Origin: Gammaproteobacteria bacterium RIFCSPHIGHO2_12_FULL_36_30
GTDB lineage: Bacteria; Pseudomonadota; Gammaproteobacteria; Coxiellales; Coxiellaceae
Assembly: GCA_001801815.1 (NCBI GenBank)
Contig: MGXU01000001.1
Span: 124,001-188,000 of the forward strand
Direction: 5' to 3'
Length of the DNA stretch: 64,000 nucleotides
Positions 1 to 8,632 of the stretch are shown here, piece after piece. How positions within the stretch are numbered: the first letter of the stretch is position 1; the number at the start of each line of letters is the position of its first letter. The notes beneath the pieces were generated by a model. It made no database searches and had not been told where the DNA came from. It saw only the letters and a program-made list of their open reading frames with translations. The position numbers and the translations under genes are program-made.

Positions 1-1136
1 TTACATTGCATCACATCTGCATAAGTTGTAACTGAATTTGCGGTTGTAAAAAATAAACCGAACATGCCTGTTGCATGATTTTCACAAAAAGGAATATGCG
101 CAGCTGCTGCGCGCGCTTTCAAGCCATCCATTAATTTCTGCGTTTTCGCTGCTAAAATAGCGTATTTTTTAAGAGTTAATTGTTGCAACGTTGCTAATCC
201 TGCCGCCATCGCTAATGGATTTCCAGATAATGTGCCCGCTTGATAAATTGATCCCTGCGGCGATAATTGATCCATGAATTCCGCACGACCACCCACTGCG
301 CCAACTGGCATTCCGCCACCAATAATTTTTCCAAGCAGCGTTAAATCAGGAACAACATCAATAAATGTTTGCGCACCTTGATAACCAACACGAAATCCAG
401 TCATCACTTCATCAAAAATTAATAAACTTTTATATTTATCACAAATATCACGCAAACCCTGTAAAAATAGTGGTTTTGGCAATAACATATTTATATTGCC
501 TGCAATCGGCTCTACAATTACACATGCAATTTGATCAGGATATTTTTCAAATAAAGCAGCAACAGAATCTACATTATTAAAATCAGCGATTAATGTATCA
601 TTTGTTGAACCAATCGGAACACCTGGCGAACTCGGCGCACCAAATGTTAATGCACCTGATCCTGCTTTTACTAATAAACTATCAACATGTCCGTGATAAC
701 ATCCTTCAAATTTTATAATTTTATCTCGATGTGTAATTCCGCGCGCTAAACGAATTGCAGTCATGCTCGCTTCGGTGCCGGAATTTACCATGCGCACTTT
801 TTCGATTGAATCAACACGCTCACAAATTATTTTCGCCAATTTTATTTCATATTCGCACGGCGCACCAAAACTTAATCCTTTTTCTGCAGCGTTTTTTACT
901 GCTTCAATCACAATGGGATCTGCATGTCCTAAAATTGCAGGACCCCAAGAACCAACATAATCAATTAATTTATTACCATCAACATCTGTTATATAAGCGC
1001 CTTTTGCAGAAGCAATAAAACGTGGCGTGCCACCCACTGCTTTAAATGAACGCACTGGAGAATTAACACCGCCAGGAATAAATTTTTTTGCTTGCTGAAA
1101 TAATGCTTGTGATTTTGTGATATTGTTTGATTGCAT
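1..1136 (-). CDS. hemL: Glutamate-1-semialdehyde 2,1-aminomutase (3' end outside window)
   Basis: PLP enzyme that converts glutamate-1-semialdehyde to 5-aminolevulinate in the C5 route to heme. The frame is open for 378 codons from the ATG at 1136 to the left edge, so the gene is cut by the window and not broken; the family has about 426 residues. The N-terminus carries the family signature ([17 protein letters not shown]), and the PLP lysine lies in [12 protein letters not shown] at residue 270. The last visible residues (ADVMQC) match the expected C-terminal part. Its ATG overlaps the rubredoxin stop (TAATG), so it is translationally coupled in a hemJ-rubredoxin-hemL operon. hemA and hemH lie elsewhere in the window. 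Confidence 0.96.
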   Translation of the reverse strand, partial: MQSNNITKSQALFQQAKKFIPGGVNSPVRSFKAVGGTPRFIASAKGAYITDVDGNKLIDYVGSWGPAILGHADPIVIEAVKNAAEKGLSFGAPCEYEIKLAKIICERVDSIEKVRMVNSGTEASMTAIRLARGITHRDKIIKFEGCYHGHVDSLLVKAGSGALTFGAPSSPGVPIGSTNDTLIADFNNVDSVAALFEKYPDQIACVIVEPIAGNINMLLPKPLFLQGLRDICDKYKSLLIFDEVMTGFRVGYQGAQTFIDVVPDLTLLGKIIGGGMPVGAVGGRAEFMDQLSPQGSIYQAGTLSGNPLAMAAGLATLQQLTLKKYAILAAKTQKLMDGLKARAAAAHIPFCENHATGMFGLFFTTANSVTTYADVMQC

Positions 1137-1306
1137 TACACCGCAACCATTTCAAAATCACTTTTCATTGCACCGCAATCTGGACATTGCCAATTATCTG
1201 GAATATCTTCCCATCGCGTGCCAGGTTCAATACCATCGATCGGCCAACCTTGCTCTTCGTCGTAAATAAAACCGCACAATAAACAAATATATTTTTGATA
1301 TGTCAT
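1136..1306 (-). CDS. rubA: Rubredoxin
   Basis: Small one-iron electron-transfer protein of 56 residues. Two CxxC pairs bind iron: C8-L-L-C11 and C41-P-D-C44, with the usual GFIYDE and W-P-x-D context. An in-frame GTG at 1321 would add five residues and overlap the hemJ stop (GTGA). I prefer the ATG at 1306 because it gives the normal rubredoxin N-terminus and has an AGAG-type ribosome site upstream. It sits between hemJ and hemL. A role in passing electrons during heme oxidation steps is possible from position alone, but that is inference. Confidence 0.93.
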   Translation of the reverse strand: MTYQKYICLLCGFIYDEEQGWPIDGIEPGTRWEDIPDNWQCPDCGAMKSDFEMVAV

Positions 1307-1317
1307 TTCTAAAACTC

Positions 1318-1737
1318 TCACGGTTTAACAATCACTAAAATAATAATCGCAAATAAAAATAATGTCGGCACTTCATTAAAAAATCGATAAAACTTCGACG
1401 AAAAATGATTATTATCGTGTTTAAATTGCATCAACAATTGTCCGCAAAATAAATGATACGCCCACAATAAAATTACCAATGATAATTTTGCAAGCATCCA
1501 ACCTTGATGCAAATACACTGTCCAATTTAGCAATAATAACCACGCACCAAACACACTGGTTAAAATTGCAGCGGGCATCATGATGATGAAATATAATTTT
1601 CTCTCCATTATTTTAAAGCGCGCAATGCTAATTTGATCTGTACTCATGGAATGGTACATAAATAATCGCGGTAAATAAAAAAGCCCTGCGAACCATGCAA
1701 CCATGAAAATAATATGAAACGCTAAAATCCACTGCAT
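1318..1737 (-). CDS. hemJ: Protoporphyrinogen oxidase HemJ
   Basis: Membrane enzyme that oxidises protoporphyrinogen IX to protoporphyrin IX, the step before ferrochelatase. The 139 residues match the family's usual length and hold four hydrophobic segments. Recognisable marks are the N-terminal W-I-L-A-F-H-I-I-F with the conserved histidine at residue 8, [10 protein letters not shown], and the C-terminal [10 protein letters not shown]...VIVKP. It heads hemJ-rubredoxin-hemL, and a tiny ORF ends directly before its ATG. No hemG- or hemY-like gene is seen in this window, so HemJ may be the only such oxidase. Confidence 0.93.
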   Translation of the reverse strand: MQWILAFHIIFMVAWFAGLFYLPRLFMYHSMSTDQISIARFKIMERKLYFIIMMPAAILTSVFGAWLLLLNWTVYLHQGWMLAKLSLVILLWAYHLFCGQLLMQFKHDNNHFSSKFYRFFNEVPTLFLFAIIILVIVKP

Positions 1738-1869
1738 TTAATGACTATTTCCTTGTGTTGAAGTTAATGCGATTTTTTGTAACTCATGATGCATTCCATT
1801 CGGATGAGCAAGCATAATCATACTGCTATAAATACACAACAATCCGATTAAAATACAAATTGTTTTCAT
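1738..1869 (-). CDS. Small 43-residue exported or membrane peptide
   Basis: An ATG ORF of 43 codons whose TAA stop abuts the hemJ start with no gap, so it is probably the first gene of the hemJ operon. The peptide begins MKTICILIGLLCIYSSMIML, a short positive N-terminus and one hydrophobic stretch, followed by a polar tail with four histidines (HPNGMHHE near residue 22 and a final H). I do not recognise a family. It could be a small membrane or periplasmic protein, or a leader peptide coupling translation to hemJ. Spacing and the signal-like start favour a real gene, but it is short. Confidence 0.5.
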   Translation of the reverse strand: MKTICILIGLLCIYSSMIMLAHPNGMHHELQKIALTSTQGNSH

Positions 1870-1952
1870 GGACGATCCACACGCAAGATAAATTAACTGT
1901 GTGGCATTCTAGCAAAATTGACAGAAAATAAGAAAGAGAGAATAATCTCTGC

Positions 1953-2372
1953 ATGACAACACTTTCTGAAAAATCTCAAACGTACACATCCGACACGCTC
2001 ATTTTTACTGATGCCGCAGCGCAAAAAGTATATGCGTTAATTCTCGAAGAAAATAATAATAAATTAAATTTACGTGTATTTATTACCGGCGGCGGGTGTT
2101 CCGGTTTTCAATATGGTTTTACATTTGACGAAACTATTAACGATGATGATTTAGTGATTGAAAAAAAAATTTCGCGTGAAAAAAATAAAGATGGAGGTGA
2201 GGATGGTGGCGACGGAACAGTCACAGTAAAATTACTCGTCGATCCCATGAGTTTTCAATATTTAAAAAATGCAACGATTGATTATCGCGAAGATATTAAC
2301 GGCGCGCAATTTATTATTCGCAATCCAAACGCAAAAACAACTTGTGGTTGTGGATCATCGTTTTCTGCATGA
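1953..2372 (+). CDS. erpA: Iron-sulfur cluster insertion protein ErpA
   Basis: A-type carrier that delivers Fe-S clusters to apo-enzymes, including isoprenoid enzymes. The three cluster cysteines are present: C49 in [12 protein letters not shown], and C131 and C133 in [14 protein letters not shown]. The protein has 139 residues against roughly 115 for the family. The extra length is a lysine, glycine and aspartate-rich insert at about residues 71-91 ([18 protein letters not shown]), between the two conserved halves. Its TGA overlaps the ATG of rsmJ (ATGA), so the two are co-transcribed. It is divergent from the hemJ operon. Confidence 0.94.
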   Translation: MTTLSEKSQTYTSDTLIFTDAAAQKVYALILEENNNKLNLRVFITGGGCSGFQYGFTFDETINDDDLVIEKKISREKNKDGGEDGGDGTVTVKLLVDPMSFQYLKNATIDYREDINGAQFIIRNPNAKTTCGCGSSFSA

Positions 2373-3049
2373 GCAAAAATAATAAATCATTTCAATTAAT
2401 AAATATCAACGGTTATTTATCTCTACAATCAAACGAAAAAAATGCCCCTGGCGCTGTATTTGTCGATTTTATAAATGGCTCACTCGCTCATCGAAAAAAA
2501 TATGGCGGTGGGAAAAATCAACTGATTGCAAAAGCAGTTGGAATAAAACCAAAAACAAAATTATCTGTATTGGATGTAACAGCAGGATTAGGTCGTGATG
2601 CGTTTGTACTTGCAACTTTAGGATGCGACGTTGTGATGTGCGAACGATCGCAAATTATTTTTGCATTATTACAAGATGGATTAAAACGCGCAAAAAAGGA
2701 ATCTTGGTTTTGTGAATTATCATTAAAACTAATTCATGCAGATGCAATTGATTATTTAAAATCAATGAAAAACTTAACTCCGGACATCATTTATATCGAT
2801 CCTATGTTTCCAGAAAAAAATAAATCCGCATTAGTAAAAAAAGAAATGCGCGTGCTGCGAGAAGTTGTTGGTGATGATTTGGATGCTGAAAAATTATTAG
2901 AAGCGGCATTACAAGTTGCAAAAAAAAGAGTAGTGGTAAAACGCGCAAAATTAGCGCCAACATTAACAGAAAAAAAACCAGATGTTATTTTTATGGGAAA
3001 GAGCAGTAGATTTGACGTGTATCTTACGCGGTTAACGGTTAACGGTTAA
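2369..3049 (+). CDS. rsmJ: 16S rRNA (guanine-1516-N2) methyltransferase RsmJ
   Basis: SAM-dependent methyltransferase of small-subunit rRNA. The SAM-binding core is [21 protein letters not shown], and the catalytic-type motif is YIDPMFPEK, with the family hallmark [17 protein letters not shown] upstream. I start it at the ATG at 2369 (226 residues), which overlaps the erpA stop; a start 27 bases earlier would lie inside erpA. The last six residues (LTVNG and stop) are encoded by a CGGTTAA tandem repeat, so the natural C-terminus may have been altered by repeat growth. Confidence 0.92.
   Translation: MSKNNKSFQLININGYLSLQSNEKNAPGAVFVDFINGSLAHRKKYGGGKNQLIAKAVGIKPKTKLSVLDVTAGLGRDAFVLATLGCDVVMCERSQIIFALLQDGLKRAKKESWFCELSLKLIHADAIDYLKSMKNLTPDIIYIDPMFPEKNKSALVKKEMRVLREVVGDDLDAEKLLEAALQVAKKRVVVKRAKLAPTLTEKKPDVIFMGKSSRFDVYLTRLTVNG
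3029..3049. repeat. Three tandem copies of CGGTTAA at the rsmJ 3' end
   Basis: Three perfect heptamers follow each other and supply the last codons and the stop of rsmJ; part of a fourth copy (CG) follows. Because seven is not a multiple of three, a change in copy number would shift the reading frame of the C-terminus. Confidence 0.85.
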
Positions 3050-3056
3050 CGTTTTT

Positions 3057-3076
3057 CTCACACTCACACTCACACT
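3057..3076. repeat. Hexamer array (CTCACA)3 at the gshB 3' end
   Basis: Three copies of CTCACA plus CT. The gshB stop codon (TGA on the minus strand, 3070-3072) lies within the array. Related AGTGNG hexamers recur at 39632-39652 and 41976-41999. Confidence 0.8.
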
Positions 3077-4011
3077 AATATATTCTCAACCACATCCAAA
3101 AAATCACCGACAATATCAATATCGCATGACGCTTCTAATTCACGTGCGCAAGTGGGGCTCGTTACATTAATTTCTGTGAGGTAATCTCCAATCACATCAA
3201 TTCCAACAAATAATAAACCTCTTTTTTTCAACACGGGACCCACTTGTTCGCAAATCCAACGATCACGATCTGTTAATTCACGCACAACACCTTCAGCACC
3301 CGATGCTAAATTACCGCGAAAATCATCACGCGCAGGGACACGCGCTAATGCATATGGCACTGCTTCACCATCAATTAATAAAATTCTTTTATCACCATTT
3401 GCAATGTCCGGAATAAATTGTTGCACCATTACTTTTTTTGTTCCGCGTTGCGTAACTATTTCAATAATCACATGATGATTTGGATCATTCGCTGATAAAC
3501 GAAATATTGAAAATCCACCCATAGCATTTAATGGCTTAATAATAGCGTTTTCAACAGAATCAACAAAATCTAAAATTAAATCGGATTGTGATGTCACTAA
3601 AGTTTTTGGACAACATTGCGGAAACCAAGATGTAAATAGCTTTTCATTTGCATCACGTAAACTGGATGGTTTATTTAATACTAATAATCCCTGCGATTCA
3701 GCTTGTTCTAATAAATACGTTAAATAAATATATTCCATATCAACCGGTGGATCTTTTCGCATTAATAATACATCTAAATCAACCAGTGGTAATTCTTCAA
3801 ATTCACCTAATTCATAAAAATGTTTTGCATCATCAAAAACTTTTACAGATTGTACGCGCGCCCATGCGATTCCATCTTGCAACCAAATATTTTCTGGCAA
3901 AATAATTTTATTATTCCAATTGCGTTCTTGTGATGACAATAACATTGCAAATGTCGTGTCTTTTTTTATATTAATTTGTGAAATGGGATCCATTAAAAAA
4001 CCAATATTCAT
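3070..4011 (-). CDS. gshB: Glutathione synthetase
   Basis: ATP-grasp ligase that adds glycine to gamma-glutamylcysteine, completing glutathione. At 313 residues it has the normal length. Family marks are the N-terminal GFLMDP, MRKDPP around residue 85, NKPSSLRDANEKL, IIKPLNAMGG (ATP-grasp lysine) and the C-terminal EINVTSPT metal and ATP-binding segment. Its ATG overlaps the gshA stop (ATGA), so gshA and gshB form one operon. It converges on rsmJ, with a repeat array at the junction. Confidence 0.96.
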   Translation of the reverse strand: MNIGFLMDPISQINIKKDTTFAMLLSSQERNWNNKIILPENIWLQDGIAWARVQSVKVFDDAKHFYELGEFEELPLVDLDVLLMRKDPPVDMEYIYLTYLLEQAESQGLLVLNKPSSLRDANEKLFTSWFPQCCPKTLVTSQSDLILDFVDSVENAIIKPLNAMGGFSIFRLSANDPNHHVIIEIVTQRGTKKVMVQQFIPDIANGDKRILLIDGEAVPYALARVPARDDFRGNLASGAEGVVRELTDRDRWICEQVGPVLKKRGLLFVGIDVIGDYLTEINVTSPTCARELEASCDIDIVGDFLDVVENILV

Positions 4012-5282
4012 ATTATTTCCCTTGCTGCCGCAATCATTGCCAATCTTCCAACAACACCATAAGCATAAAAACGATTTACAGGTTCCGCCAATTTATTTTG
4101 TTTGCATGGTGGAACATGACAATTTTTTGCAAATGCAAGTGGTGCAAAATCCATTCCTGGCGCATTTAAATTTTCACTGATGCCGCGATTTTTATGAATG
4201 CGATAAAATCCACCAACAACGTGTCGACCGATTTGATACACAACAGGTTCAGCAACTGCATTATCATCACCCACTGTTTCAAATGTATAAACACCTTCTT
4301 GCAAAATAACTTTTGTGACAGCATTTCCACCTTTTAATGAAGACATTTTAGTGCGCTGCTTGCGATTTAAATTTAGCAATTCAGATGGATCTTGAATCAT
4401 CATAACAGCCATGCCGTACGTTCCTTGATCTGCTTTCACAACTACAAATGGCGGTTGATCAATTTTATATTCCGCATATTTTTTTTTAATTTTTTCAAAT
4501 AAAGCGCTTGCACTTTCTGCTAAACATTCTTGATTTTTTTGATTTGAAAAATCTACTTCACCGCAATGATCAAAATAAGGATTAATTAACCACGGATCTA
4601 AATCAATTATTTTTGAAAATTCATCTGCGACTGTTTGATAAAAACGAAAATGATCTGACTTTAATCGTGTTGACCAACCTAAATTTAATGGGGGCATAAA
4701 TGTTTGCGATGTATTTTTTAAAATGTCCGGAATGCCTGCAGAAAAATCATTATTCAAAATAATGCAACACGGAAAATAATTTTTAACACCAACGCGATTA
4801 TTTTCGCGAATTAAAGGCTCTAAAATAATTTCACGACCGGATGGTAATATTTGTTTTAATGGCTCTGTCAAATCTGGAATTAAAGATGCAATGCGCACAT
4901 CAAATCCCGCACGTTCTATAATTTCTGCAAGCATGCTTAAATTTTCAAAATAAAAAATATTACGCGTATGACTTTCTGGAATTAATAATATTCGTGTTGC
5001 ACTCGGACACATTGATGCCATTGTTGATTGCACTGCTTGCACACATAACGCCATCATTTCTGGATTTAAATTATTAAATCCTGCTGGGAATAAATTCGTA
5101 TCCACTGGCGCTAATTTAAAACCTGCATTTCGTAAATCAACTGAACCATAAAATGTGGGTGGCGTTAATTGCCATTGTTTGCGAAACCAACTTTCAATTT
5201 CGACTTGTGATTGTAAAAATTTTTTTTCAAGATGTAATAATGGGCCTGTTAATGCAGTTTCTAAATGGGGAACTTGATTCAT
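4008..5282 (-). CDS. gshA: Glutamate-cysteine ligase (proteobacterial GshA type)
   Basis: First enzyme of glutathione synthesis. The 424 residues resemble the Thiobacillus/Acidithiobacillus-type ligase, a family distinct from E. coli GshA. Marks include SVDLRNAGFKLAPVDTNLFPAGFNNL near residue 50, VVKADQGTYGMAVMMI near residue 290, and GGFYRIH near residue 380. It directly precedes gshB with a four-base overlap. The 199 bases upstream hold a 16-bp perfect palindrome and a nested inverted repeat, which may be control sites. Confidence 0.93.
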   Translation of the reverse strand: MNQVPHLETALTGPLLHLEKKFLQSQVEIESWFRKQWQLTPPTFYGSVDLRNAGFKLAPVDTNLFPAGFNNLNPEMMALCVQAVQSTMASMCPSATRILLIPESHTRNIFYFENLSMLAEIIERAGFDVRIASLIPDLTEPLKQILPSGREIILEPLIRENNRVGVKNYFPCCIILNNDFSAGIPDILKNTSQTFMPPLNLGWSTRLKSDHFRFYQTVADEFSKIIDLDPWLINPYFDHCGEVDFSNQKNQECLAESASALFEKIKKKYAEYKIDQPPFVVVKADQGTYGMAVMMIQDPSELLNLNRKQRTKMSSLKGGNAVTKVILQEGVYTFETVGDDNAVAEPVVYQIGRHVVGGFYRIHKNRGISENLNAPGMDFAPLAFAKNCHVPPCKQNKLAEPVNRFYAYGVVGRLAMIAAAREII

Positions 5283-5328
5283 TTTTATCTCAATAATTAG
5301 CGAGGAAATATGTGTTACGATTTTATCC

Positions 5329-5344
5329 TAAAATACGTATTTTA
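5329..5344. promoter_or_regulatory. 16-bp perfect palindrome upstream of gshA
   Basis: TAAAATACGTATTTTA reads the same on both strands and lies about 47 bases before the gshA ATG, where a promoter or operator is expected. No known regulator is identified. AT-richness makes some palindromes likely by chance. Confidence 0.4.
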
Positions 5345-5352
5345 TGAAGGTG

Positions 5353-5415
5353 AATATGTTGTAAGCTCCAAATCAATAATCCCCATTTGGTCTTTCTTTA
5401 AATATTCAACATATT
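5353..5415. other. Nested inverted repeat in the gshA upstream region
   Basis: Outer arms AATATGTTG (5353-5361) and CAACATATT (5407-5415) enclose inner arms CCAAAT (5368-5373) and ATTTGG (5385-5390). The set could fold as a two-tier hairpin in RNA, or bind a dimeric protein. It lies between gshA and an orphan gene that ends at 5482 on the same strand, so a terminator role for that upstream transcript is also possible, although there is no clean T-run. Confidence 0.4.
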
Positions 5416-5481
5416 GCAACATTTTTGCTAATAAGAAAAATCAGATATAGTTTCTTCTGGCATGTTTCCCACCATTCATTA

Positions 5482-5937
5482 TTATTTATTTAATGATAAT
5501 AAAGGCGTAGTTAAATTAGCATCAGTCGTCGCAGCCGCTGGTTTTTTACCTTGTAAATATTTAATTGCTTCTACTATTAATTCATCTGATGTGCTGGTGC
5601 TAGCAAAATAACCATCGGGTTGCAAATAATTATTTTCAGGTAATGTTGCAGTGTGAAAATCAGATTTGAGTGTTGAAAGTGGATGTGTCCCATTTAATGC
5701 TTTAACAGTATCGCATAGCAAACGAATTTTATGATTTGTTATTGTTATCCAATCTTTAGATAATTTTGTACTCGATATTTTTTCTCTTTGTATTGCGATA
5801 TGATCTTTAATACGTTTTTGTAAATCAGCAAAATAGGAAATGGCCGATGGATCACTGCCATAAGTTCTCATTAAAACATAGGATTCATTTTCAGGTTTTT
5901 TCCAAAATAAAAATCTACTCATACATTTTCTCATCAT
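5482..5937 (-). CDS. Orphan protein, likely diverged copy of its neighbour
   Basis: A 151-residue soluble, charged protein of unknown function with no signal peptide. Alternative starts lie at residues 2 and 6. Its middle region, N-H-K-I-R-L-L...N-G-T-H-P-L...S-D-F...P-E-N-N-Y...S-D-E-L-I-V-E-A-I-K-Y-L, lines up by eye with the C-terminal half of the gene just upstream (NQKIAVL...NDNPTNS...ADLIDAVKKWL). The C-terminus is alanine and threonine-rich. The pair is likely a tandem duplication. Such lineage-specific charged genes in Legionellales are often secreted effectors, but nothing here proves that. Confidence 0.7.
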   Translation of the reverse strand: MMRKCMSRFLFWKKPENESYVLMRTYGSDPSAISYFADLQKRIKDHIAIQREKISSTKLSKDWITITNHKIRLLCDTVKALNGTHPLSTLKSDFHTATLPENNYLQPDGYFASTSTSDELIVEAIKYLQGKKPAAATTDANLTTPLLSLNK

Positions 5938-5943
5938 GTTTTA

Positions 5944-6438
5944 TTATGGATTTGGCGCTGGTGGAAAATCAGGTGGCGATGGTTGCGCTGGTGATGTTGG
6001 TAGTGATGACAACGGCGCATAATAATCTAGTAACCATTTTTTTACTGCATCAATAAGATCAGCTGTTTCACTTTGTTTTGAAACACCGTCTGATGTTCTA
6101 TAATTTATTTCTTTCGGCATTGCATCTCTTACTTTTATTTCGCTTTCAAATGCAATAACTGAATTAGTTGGATTATCATTTCTTAAAACAAATTTAGCAT
6201 AATTTAATACAGCAATTTTTTGATTACGACGCTCGATAACTTTTGATTCCTTTTTTGAATCATTTTCCTTTGCTAATTTTTCTGCTTGTTTTTCTAAATG
6301 TTTTATGACGAGATCAAATAAATTTTTTTGCTTTTCGTCTGCTGCTTTTTTTAAGTTAGGCGGCAGTTGTGTTGGTATGGATGGAAGTCGACCGTCAGCG
6401 CGAGAAAACAAACCTACATCGCTATATGACTTTCTCAT
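5944..6438 (-). CDS. Orphan protein with coiled-coil and proline-rich tail
   Basis: A 164-residue soluble protein without recognised domains. Residues about 30-75 are strongly charged (K, E) and likely form a helix or coiled coil. The last 20 residues are proline-rich (SLPTSPAQPSPPDFPPAPNP). It ends six bases before the next orphan gene, which appears to be a diverged copy. It is divergent from rpe. Function unknown; the disordered tail and charged helix resemble secreted effectors, but this is weak evidence. Confidence 0.7.
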   Translation of the reverse strand: MRKSYSDVGLFSRADGRLPSIPTQLPPNLKKAADEKQKNLFDLVIKHLEKQAEKLAKENDSKKESKVIERRNQKIAVLNYAKFVLRNDNPTNSVIAFESEIKVRDAMPKEINYRTSDGVSKQSETADLIDAVKKWLLDYYAPLSSLPTSPAQPSPPDFPPAPNP

Positions 6439-6560
6439 AAGCTGTCCTCATGCATTGAAAACCTGCTTTTTTTCAGAATAACATAAACAATTTCTTATAC
6501 AAGCGCATTTTCGCTGCATATTATGTGCGAATATTGCATAATATTGAAAAGTGAGGTTTT

Positions 6561-7223
6561 ATGTCTCAAAAAATTATTTTTGCTGCATCAATTTTATCTG
6601 CTGATTTTGCGAATTTAGGACAAGAAGCACGTTCAATTTTAGATGCAGGCGCTGATGTAATTCATTTTGATGTGATGGATCATCATTTTGTGCCGAACTT
6701 AACATTTGGCGCACATGTTTGTTCTGCTTTGCGAAATGATGGCATTACAGCAGAAATCGATGTGCATTTAATGGTAACCGATCCTGAAAAATATATTGAA
6801 CCCTTTGCAAAAGCCGGCGCGAATCGTTTAACATTTCATCCGATTGCAGTGAAAGATCCCATTACATTATGTAAAAAAATAAATAATGCGGGAATGCAAG
6901 CGGGACTTGCGTATAATCCAGATCAAGCAATTCATATTTCAAAAGAATTATTTTCTGAAATTAATTTAATTTTAATTATGTCTGTTTTTGCAGGATTTGG
7001 TGGACAAAAATTTATGCCGGAAAGTATTGAAAAAATTCACGCAACAAAAAAATTAATTGAAAAACATAATCCGATTGTTATGTTGGGTGTTGACGGCGGA
7101 ATTAATTTAAATAATATTGCACAAGTAACTAATGCTGGCGCAAATTTTATTGTGATGGGAACTGCTTTGTTTGAAGCGGAAAATTATATTGAAAGAATAA
7201 AACAATTGCGTGGTGTTGTATGA
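6561..7223 (+). CDS. rpe: Ribulose-phosphate 3-epimerase
   Basis: TIM-barrel enzyme that interconverts ribulose-5-phosphate and xylulose-5-phosphate in the pentose phosphate pathway. At 220 residues it has the normal length. Marks are AASILSADFANLG at the N-terminus, HFDVMDHHFVPNLTFG (metal histidine and catalytic aspartate), DVHLMV, VFAGFGGQKF and VDGGI. A GTGAGG-type ribosome site precedes the ATG. The final GTATGA overlaps the start of the VOC gene by four bases. Confidence 0.96.
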   Translation: MSQKIIFAASILSADFANLGQEARSILDAGADVIHFDVMDHHFVPNLTFGAHVCSALRNDGITAEIDVHLMVTDPEKYIEPFAKAGANRLTFHPIAVKDPITLCKKINNAGMQAGLAYNPDQAIHISKELFSEINLILIMSVFAGFGGQKFMPESIEKIHATKKLIEKHNPIVMLGVDGGINLNNIAQVTNAGANFIVMGTALFEAENYIERIKQLRGVV

Positions 7224-7597
7224 AAACATTAGGTCTCCGTCACGTCGCATTAAATGTTTTTGATGTAAAAACTTGCGCTGAATTTTACACTGAAATTTTT
7301 AGCATGAAAATTGATTGGCAACCGGACGATGATAATATTTATTTAACATCAGGAAATGATAATCTCGCATTACATCGCGTTGCGAAATGCGAACGTGATC
7401 GCGCAACACAAAAACTTGATCACATCGGATTTTTTGTTGCAACACCCGGAGATGTCGACGAATGGTTTTTATTTTTAAAACAAAAAAATATTAAAATTAT
7501 TGCTGAACCAAAAACACATCGCGACAATTCACGCAGTTTATATTGCGCAGATCCTGAAGGAACTACTGTGCAAATCATTTATATAAATTATAAATAA
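7220..7597 (+). CDS. VOC (glyoxalase-fold) family protein
   Basis: A 125-residue protein of the vicinal oxygen chelate fold: it starts LRHVALNVFDVKTCAEFYTEIFSM, continues with LDHIGFFV near residue 70, and ends with YCADPEGTTVQIIY. Candidate metal ligands are H8, H73 and the E of DPEGT. The substrate cannot be named; relatives include glyoxalase I and dioxygenases. It is translationally coupled to rpe and its 3' end overlaps coq7 by ten bases in convergent orientation. Confidence 0.88.
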   Translation: MKTLGLRHVALNVFDVKTCAEFYTEIFSMKIDWQPDDDNIYLTSGNDNLALHRVAKCERDRATQKLDHIGFFVATPGDVDEWFLFLKQKNIKIIAEPKTHRDNSRSLYCADPEGTTVQIIYINYK

Positions 7598-8223
7598 AAA
7601 GTAACAACCGTCATCACCTTCGCCTGCAACTGCATTATTTTTTTAATTACAAAAGGTAATTCACATGCACCTGCAACATGCGCTGCTTTTTCATGTTGCA
7701 TTTCCTCTTCACGCATTTTTTCAACAATTGCACGACTTTTTAAATCATCAATCGGTAATTTTTCTAAATGATTTTGTAAATGTTTTGCAACTTGAATTTC
7801 TGTTTCTTCAACAAAACCCAAACTCCATTTATCGCCAGCCAATCCCGCAATCGCACCAATTAAAAAAGAATTAAAATAAAATAAACAATTTAAATAACTC
7901 GTTTTTCCATTTAATTCATTTAATCGCTCTTTTGTCCACGCTAAATGATCTGTTTCTTCGTCGCAAGATTTTTCCAACATCTCACGCGTTTTTTTTGAAT
8001 GTGAAAATGTTAATTGCCCGCGATATAATGCTTGCGCACACACTTCGCCAGTATGATTCACACGCATACAACCAATACTTTCTTTTTTCTCGTCACTCGA
8101 TAATTCCAAATCCACTACATCTTCCGCTGGATTTTTTCGTGCGTCCGGCGCAACCGTAAAAACGGTCGTCAGCGCATCATTGGCTGATGTTAATATTTTG
8201 TCGATGAAAGAAAGATGGCGCAT
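7588..8223 (-). CDS. coq7: Ubiquinone hydroxylase Coq7
   Basis: Di-iron carboxylate monooxygenase that hydroxylates demethoxyubiquinol in ubiquinone synthesis. The paired iron ligands are visible: E in RVNHTGEVCAQALY, E-E-T-D-H in SCDEETDHLAW, E in FVEETEIQVAKHL, and E-E-x-x-H in REEEMQHEKAAH. I start at the ATG at 8223 (MRHLSFIDKIL, 211 residues), the usual N-terminus; an ATG at 8268 adds 15 residues with no ribosome site. ubiH and ubiI lie at 42-44 kb. Confidence 0.95.
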   Translation of the reverse strand: MRHLSFIDKILTSANDALTTVFTVAPDARKNPAEDVVDLELSSDEKKESIGCMRVNHTGEVCAQALYRGQLTFSHSKKTREMLEKSCDEETDHLAWTKERLNELNGKTSYLNCLFYFNSFLIGAIAGLAGDKWSLGFVEETEIQVAKHLQNHLEKLPIDDLKSRAIVEKMREEEMQHEKAAHVAGACELPFVIKKIMQLQAKVMTVVTFYL

Positions 8224-8324
8224 CGCGAGACTCACACTCAAATGAAAGATATTAAATTCTATTGCCATTGTTTACAACGACAGATAACATAATCCCTATT
8301 GCTCACAATGAAAAAGGATAGTGT

Positions 8325-8630
8325 ATGTTGCCAGCAGAATTATGCAAGGAAATAGCAAAACGACTCACTGCTGTACGTTTACAAAAAACATGGACACGCG
8401 AAGTATTATCAAAAACTGCGAAAGTGAATGTACATACATTAAAACGATTTGAACGTTCTGGACAAATTTCTTTAGAGCGATTAATTGCATTATGTCATGC
8501 GCTCGATATTCATCATGAAATAGAAAGATTATTTAAACCTCGTCAACGTGTCGATATTGATAATTGGCAACCTGTTTTACAACTTACACGCAAACGCGGT
8601 AAACGAAATCAACTGATCACAGTAGAATAA
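8325..8630 (+). CDS. XRE-family helix-turn-helix regulator
   Basis: A 101-residue DNA-binding protein. Residues about 7-65 form the Xre/Cro fold: [37 protein letters not shown] (recognition helix) and [15 protein letters not shown]. The basic C-terminus (TRKRGKRNQ) may add DNA contacts. It ends two bases before the parC ATG and is likely co-transcribed with it. Small regulators of this kind often accompany toxin genes, but no HipA or RelE-type toxin lies here. Confidence 0.85.
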   Translation: MLPAELCKEIAKRLTAVRLQKTWTREVLSKTAKVNVHTLKRFERSGQISLERLIALCHALDIHHEIERLFKPRQRVDIDNWQPVLQLTRKRGKRNQLITVE

Positions 8631-8632
8631 TT

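Noticed and set aside
1-1136. hemL considered as a truncated pseudogene
   Set aside because: The frame is open to the very edge and matches the family to the last visible residue, so it is cut by the window.
8325-8630. XRE regulator as the antitoxin of a toxin-antitoxin pair
   Set aside because: The next gene is parC and no small toxin gene is adjacent.
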